Below are positions 9,677 to 12,981 of a stretch of DNA of 12,981 nucleotides, in pieces. The stretch is from Haplosporangium gracile (lineage: Eukaryota; Mortierellomycota; Mortierellomycetes; Mortierellales; Mortierellaceae). Below the pieces are notes generated by a model that made no database searches, was not told the DNA's origin, and saw nothing but the letters and a program-made list of their open reading frames with translations. Location of the stretch: NCBI GenBank assembly GCA_015499985.1, contig JAAAUF010000092.1:1-12981 (forward strand), written 5' to 3'. The position numbers were made by a program, and so were the translations under genes. The first letter of the stretch is position 1. Each line of letters starts with the position of its first letter.

Positions 9677-10780
9677 CCAATCATTGAAGACCAATAAGAG
9701 CAGGCCCATTAAACACTTGTATAATTGTTTAGTTTGTCTATTCATTTTTACTTTCGCACGCAAATATCTGCTGACATAGAGGAAAGAAAACAAATGCATT
9801 GACAAATGGTGCGATCGCGTCCATTCTCATCATTGCCGCTCGTTCCCTTCGCTTCAGTCCGCAAACAAATGCTTTCCCTTAACTCACCCTCCGGCTCATT
9901 TTCCCTCCCCCTCTGCCTTAAAAACTAAAAAGAGACGTTCTTATTATCCGGGCGCGTGTGAACATTCAAATTCACAATCACACCATTCTCACCAATCCGT
10001 GTTCTTCCCTGTCCCTGTCTGCAAAGTGTCTATTTGATAGTTGATGTGAAAACAGTTGGGAGGGAAGGTGTTCCTGAGAAGTCTTCTCTTCACCTAATGG
10101 AGCGACGGATACTACTCTTCGCACCTCTCTTTTTGGCGAATGGTAGAGATGCATTCAATCGGTAGTATTATTTTTCATGACCGCTTTGCCTCTAGCAGCG
10201 CCACCATGCGAGATACAGGTCGAATTCTCAATGATCTATCTAACCCGGTATCTATCGCGCAATTTATACGCTGACTGTGACCCTCTTTGTCCTGGGCGGG
10301 CGGGTAAAGTATCGTTGTGAAGAATGTCGTCGTTGTTCTCGCCAGCGTTCTTGTCCGACATTGCCATACACTCATCCCTCTAAATCACACGTATCCAGTC
10401 CAGCCCATTCTAATGAGGAGATTACTGTAAACATGCACGCAATGTTTTTATTTGCTGAGAGCAATACTCCCTTTTTCATCAACAACAAACATACATCGTT
10501 GAAAGCAAAACTCTGTCCAGAAAGACGGCGAGTAAGGTTCTGTTCGGACTATCTTCGACACACATCAATCCTAAAATGGCATTGTTTTTTATCCACTCGA
10601 CCCTTGTCCTGCCTCAAATGGCCATCCTCAAACACAGGCTACTCGTATCTCGTCACTGTCCAACTCGACAGGAGTGTCCAAATATGTTTTCATTCTTTTT
10701 TTTTTCTCATGAGAGGTTCAGGCCCACGCATCCAACGGAGCGACATTCCTAACAAGGGATTATGTTTTTTCCCATGAAGG

Positions 10781-10788
10781 TATAAAAG
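10781..10788 (+). promoter_or_regulatory. TATA box of the aspartic protease gene
   Basis: TATAAAAG lies 95 nt before the ATG. It is followed by a CT-rich stretch (about 10817-10864) that probably holds the transcription start and leader, and by an A-rich context (TTAACA) at the start codon. A strong TATA box fits an inducible, highly expressed secreted enzyme. The transcription start itself is inferred. Confidence 0.75.
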
Positions 10789-10875
10789 GCTTGACAATGT
10801 CCACAGTTTTTTGTCTTACCCCTTATCCGCCTTCCACTTCCTCCTTCCTCCCACCTCCTTCCAAACACATTAACA

Positions 10876-12176
10876 ATGAGAATCACTGCTCTTGTCACCT
10901 TGGCCGCCGCGATCTTGGCCTTCACTGATGCCTCGCCTATCGCAAGGAGACCCCACCCTTCTGGAGGCCACGCCATCCCCTTGACTCGCAACACCAACTA
11001 CAAGCACAACACCCGCGCCCAGATTGCCAAGCTCAACAAGCGCTACCCTGGTTTGCAGATCCTCTCTGGATCCACCGGCCAGGTTCCCCTGACCGATGTC
11101 AACCCCGATCTCGAGTACTACGGGACCGTCTCGGTCGGCACTCCCGCCCAGAACTTCAAATTGGACTTTGATACCGTGAGTGTTATTCGACATAAACGCG
11201 TTTGTCATCAAACTATTGAGCGCTTCCTTTTTTAGAATTTATGGTTTTAATCAGTCACCCTTTCGTTTATCGACTATCGCAACAGGGCTCTTCGGATATC
11301 TGGTTCCCTTCGAGCACCTGCACCACCACCGCTTGCAAAGCTCACACCCGTTTCAACTCGGCCAAGTCGACCTCCTACCAGGCCGATGGTCGCAAGTGGA
11401 GTATTGCCTACGGCGATGGTTCGACTGCCTCAGGTATCCTCGGCTCTGACCTAGTCAATGTCGGAGGTATCTCTGTCCGCCAGACCATTGGCCTCGCCAC
11501 CAAGGAGTCTTCTCAGTTCGGTTCTTCCCCCGAAGATGGTCTCTTCGGTCTCGGTTTCGACACCATCGAGTCCGTCAGTGGAGTCAAGACCTTCTTGGAC
11601 AATGCTATCGCTGCTGGCGCCCTCGCTCAGCCCGTCGTCTCGGTCTTCTTGCCCTCAGAGCGTCTCTTCAATGGCCAAGGAGGAGAATACCTCTTTGGCG
11701 GCATCGACTCGACCAAGTACACTGGCTCGCTGACCTACGTACCCGTCACCCAGAAGGGCTACTGGCAGATTTTGGTCCAGGATGCCTCCTACAACGGCGT
11801 TTCGCTCGGCCAGACCTCCCAGGGTATCGTTGACACCGGCACCACCCTCATCATTGTCGGTGACGCTGCCGCTGCTGCCATTCACAAGAAGATCCCCGGA
11901 TCCGTCAACGACCCCAACAACGGATGGTTGGTTCCTTGCTCGGCCGCTTCGAGTACTGCCAAGGTTGGGTTCAAGCTCGGTGGTGTCACCTTCAACGTCC
12001 CTGTTGCTGACCTTGCCTACGAAGATCTTGGCGATGGTTCTGGTAACTGTTTCTCTGGTGTCCAGGGTGGTCAGGACGATCTCTGGATCCTTGGAGATGT
12101 GTTCATCAAGAACAACTACTGTGTCTTCTCGCAGACTTCGTCCCCCAGCATTGGAATCGCTCCCCTTGCTGTCTAA
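10876..12176 (+). CDS. Secreted pepsin-type aspartic protease, rhizopuspepsin-like (MEROPS A1; 2 exons, 396 aa)
   Basis: Spliced CDS: join(10876..11175,11286..12176); one 110-nt intron, GTGAGT donor, CAACAG acceptor, phase 0. Layout: signal peptide about 1-20 (hydrophobic core ALVTLAAAILAF); a basic propeptide to about residue 65-70; then the mature bilobal enzyme. Catalytic motifs are DFDTGSS (97-103, Asp99) and IVDTGTT (281-287, Asp283). The flap tyrosine is in AYGDGS (Tyr142). Likely disulfides are Cys112-Cys117 and Cys318-Cys355; a fifth cysteine, Cys379, sits in NNYCVF near the C-terminus. LWILGDVF (366-373) is the usual C-terminal block. The length is normal and the gene looks intact. 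The enzyme should be made as a zymogen, self-activate at acid pH and digest extracellular protein. Codons end in C or G much more than in the other genes, consistent with high expression. The intron falls exactly between Thr and Gly of the first DTG. Family assignment is very secure; propeptide cleavage site is approximate. Confidence 0.96.
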
Positions 12177-12215
12177 GCTCTGTTCATTTGGAACTGGTTT
12201 TAAACATGTGTTTCC

Positions 12216-12249
12216 TCTGGCAGGAACATGAACAAAAAACACACACAAA
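12216..12249. repeat. Degenerate direct repeat, copy A (in the protease 3' UTR)
   Basis: These 34 bases align without gaps to 12705-12738 with 27 identities, including the shared core ACATGAACAA and CACACA. Weaker similarity extends upstream to a shared TTCATTT (12183 and 12674). Confidence 0.6.
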
Positions 12250-12314
12250 ACATGAAGTATATTGCGCATGCTAATGCTGAGCATTATGGCAGCCTTGACC
12301 ATCATGCAATTGAG

Positions 12315-12321
12315 TATTTAT
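12315..12321 (+). promoter_or_regulatory. UAUUUAU core in the protease 3' UTR
   Basis: TATTTAT lies between the stop codon (12176) and the AATAAA at 12355. It equals the core recognised by tristetraprolin/Cth2-type proteins in mRNA. A single copy in an AT-rich UTR may be chance. Confidence 0.3.
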
Positions 12322-12354
12322 ATATCACATCCACTTTTCTTTGGACTGACAAGA

Positions 12355-12360
12355 AATAAA
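12355..12360 (+). terminator. Poly(A) signal of the aspartic protease gene
   Basis: AATAAA 179 nt past the stop codon; no earlier canonical hexamer is present in the 3' UTR. Confidence 0.6.
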
Positions 12361-12981
12361 AAACAGAAAAACAAACCCTCTTGTTGTGTCCCAATGACTG
12401 CGCTTGCATTTTCAATTTTTGGTAGGTTCTGGTGTTGCGGCGCAACTTTTCATCTGTTGCTCGGTTTCGGCGATAAGACATCGGTAAAGTAAAAAGAATG
12501 AAGCCCTTTCGGAGATCAAAACAGAAGCGGCACTAGTGATCAGTGATCGCATCTTGGACGCGTCTCTCCTTTGGCAGCGTCCCTCCTTCTGTACTTCAAT
12601 TCGTTCTATGATGTGCTTAAACTTGCGCTGTTATCCAAACCACTCCTTGCTATCTATGATTTTTTTTGTTTCTTTCATTTAGACACATCACAAACATTAT
12701 CTTCTCTAGGAGGGACATGAACAATACGCACACATAAATGATAAATCTCACGCCTATTTTCTATTTTCAATGTCCTAACTATTAAAAACAGGGATATATT
12801 CCCCTATTATGAATATTAGTACACGAAGCCACATAAAAAATAGGGAGAAAAGCGCGCTTTTTCTTTCAGATCGTTACAGGGTTTAAATCGTAAAAGGGTG
12901 TTTAGAAAAACACCTCCAATCCCGAATCCTGAACGCATTCTTTCTTTTTTTACTGATCTCCCTGCCTTTTTTTTTTTTTTT
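12361..12981. other. Non-coding tail downstream of the protease
   Basis: No gene recognised. The stretch is AT-rich and contains copy B of the degenerate repeat (12705-12738), a 14-bp palindrome AAAAGCGCGCTTTT (12848-12861), a hairpin with a 7-bp stem (12897-12914, GGTGTTT/AAACACC, loop AGAA) and a terminal T15 run (12967-12981). The T run may be where the assembly ended. Confidence 0.6.
12705..12738. repeat. Degenerate direct repeat, copy B (downstream of the protease)
   Basis: Partner of 12216-12249, 489 bases further on, 27 of 34 positions identical. It lies in non-coding sequence with no recognisable gene next to it. Confidence 0.6.

Larger units (their letters stand above)
8528..10875. 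other. 2.35-kb intergenic region between two divergent genes
   Basis: It separates the PNS1-like start (minus) from the protease start (plus) and must contain both promoters. I found no tRNA-like A/B boxes, rRNA or protein family. Contents seen: a GCCAAG/CAAG-rich stretch at 8808-8850; a perfect 10-bp palindrome TCCCTAGGGA at 9005-9014; a nearly G-free CAA/CAT-rich tract at about 9609-9676; and a GGGCGGGCGGG run near 10293-10303. Open frames at 9193-9417 (+), 9527-9805 (-) and 10277-10777 (+) lack domains. The last stops just before the protease TATA box, so it overlaps that promoter and is probably spurious. Confidence 0.6.

Noticed and set aside
9527..9805. 92-codon minus-strand frame that looks like a small membrane protein
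   Set aside because: Its hydrophobic run is the reverse reading of a CAA/CAT low-complexity tract; no start context or family.
8528..10875. tRNA or other RNA polymerase III gene
   Set aside because: Looked on both strands for A-box and B-box sequences with a T-run terminator; no acceptable set was found by eye.
10870..11211. 113-codon open frame antisense to protease exon 1
   Set aside because: Same cause: codon-bias shadow of the sense gene, crossing its start and intron.
11655..12305. 216-codon open frame antisense to the protease
   Set aside because: It mirrors exon 2 of a certain gene whose strong C/G-ending codon bias removes stops on the opposite strand; no domain.
1..12981. Transposon, CRISPR, prophage or biosynthetic cluster
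   Set aside because: No transposase, integrase, terminal inverted repeats, spaced repeats or cluster enzymes; four ordinary single-copy-type fungal genes explain the coding content.

Overview
This is ordinary nuclear DNA from a filamentous fungus. The genes carry spliceosomal introns, mostly 97-148 nt, with GTATGT/GTAAGT-type donors and YAG acceptors. Several leaders are pyrimidine-rich, and one strong TATA box is visible. The gene set and the rhizopuspepsin-type protease suggest an early-diverging (Mucoromycota/Mortierellomycota-like) fungus; that placement is inferred, since no marker gene is present. The homopolymer runs near both edges (A16 at the start, T15 at the very end) suggest a contig bounded by low-complexity sequence.

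Layout: three genes lie head to tail on the minus strand, followed after a 2.35-kb gap by one gene on the plus strand. (1) 181-2714, minus, 3 exons, 762 aa: a Cdc1/Ted1/PGAP5-family metallophosphoesterase, expected to trim ethanolamine-phosphate from GPI anchors in the ER. (2) 3177-4820, minus, 1 exon, 547 aa: a tristetraprolin/Cth2-like tandem CCCH zinc-finger protein, with a normal first finger and an unusually spaced second finger. (3) 5302-8527, minus, 13 exons, 601 aa: a Pns1/choline-transporter-like (CTL/SLC44) multipass membrane protein. (4) 10876-12176, plus, 2 exons, 396 aa: a secreted pepsin-type aspartic protease with signal peptide, propeptide, both DTG motifs, a TATA box and a poly(A) signal.

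I rebuilt the splice models by hand from splice-site sequence, codon phase and family motifs. In every gene the exon lengths sum to whole codons and the joined protein reads through the expected family blocks. The least certain points are the N-terminus of gene 1, intron 1 of gene 3, and the start codon of gene 2, whose frame is open far upstream.

I see no operon, mobile element, CRISPR array, tRNA, rRNA or biosynthetic cluster. The genes are neighbours rather than an evident pathway. One speculative link is that the protease 3' UTR carries a UAUUUAU core, the motif recognised by the protein family of gene 2. I found no convincing undescribed system. The best leads are the atypical second CCCH finger, the degenerate repeat downstream of the protease, and the unexplained 2.35-kb intergenic region.
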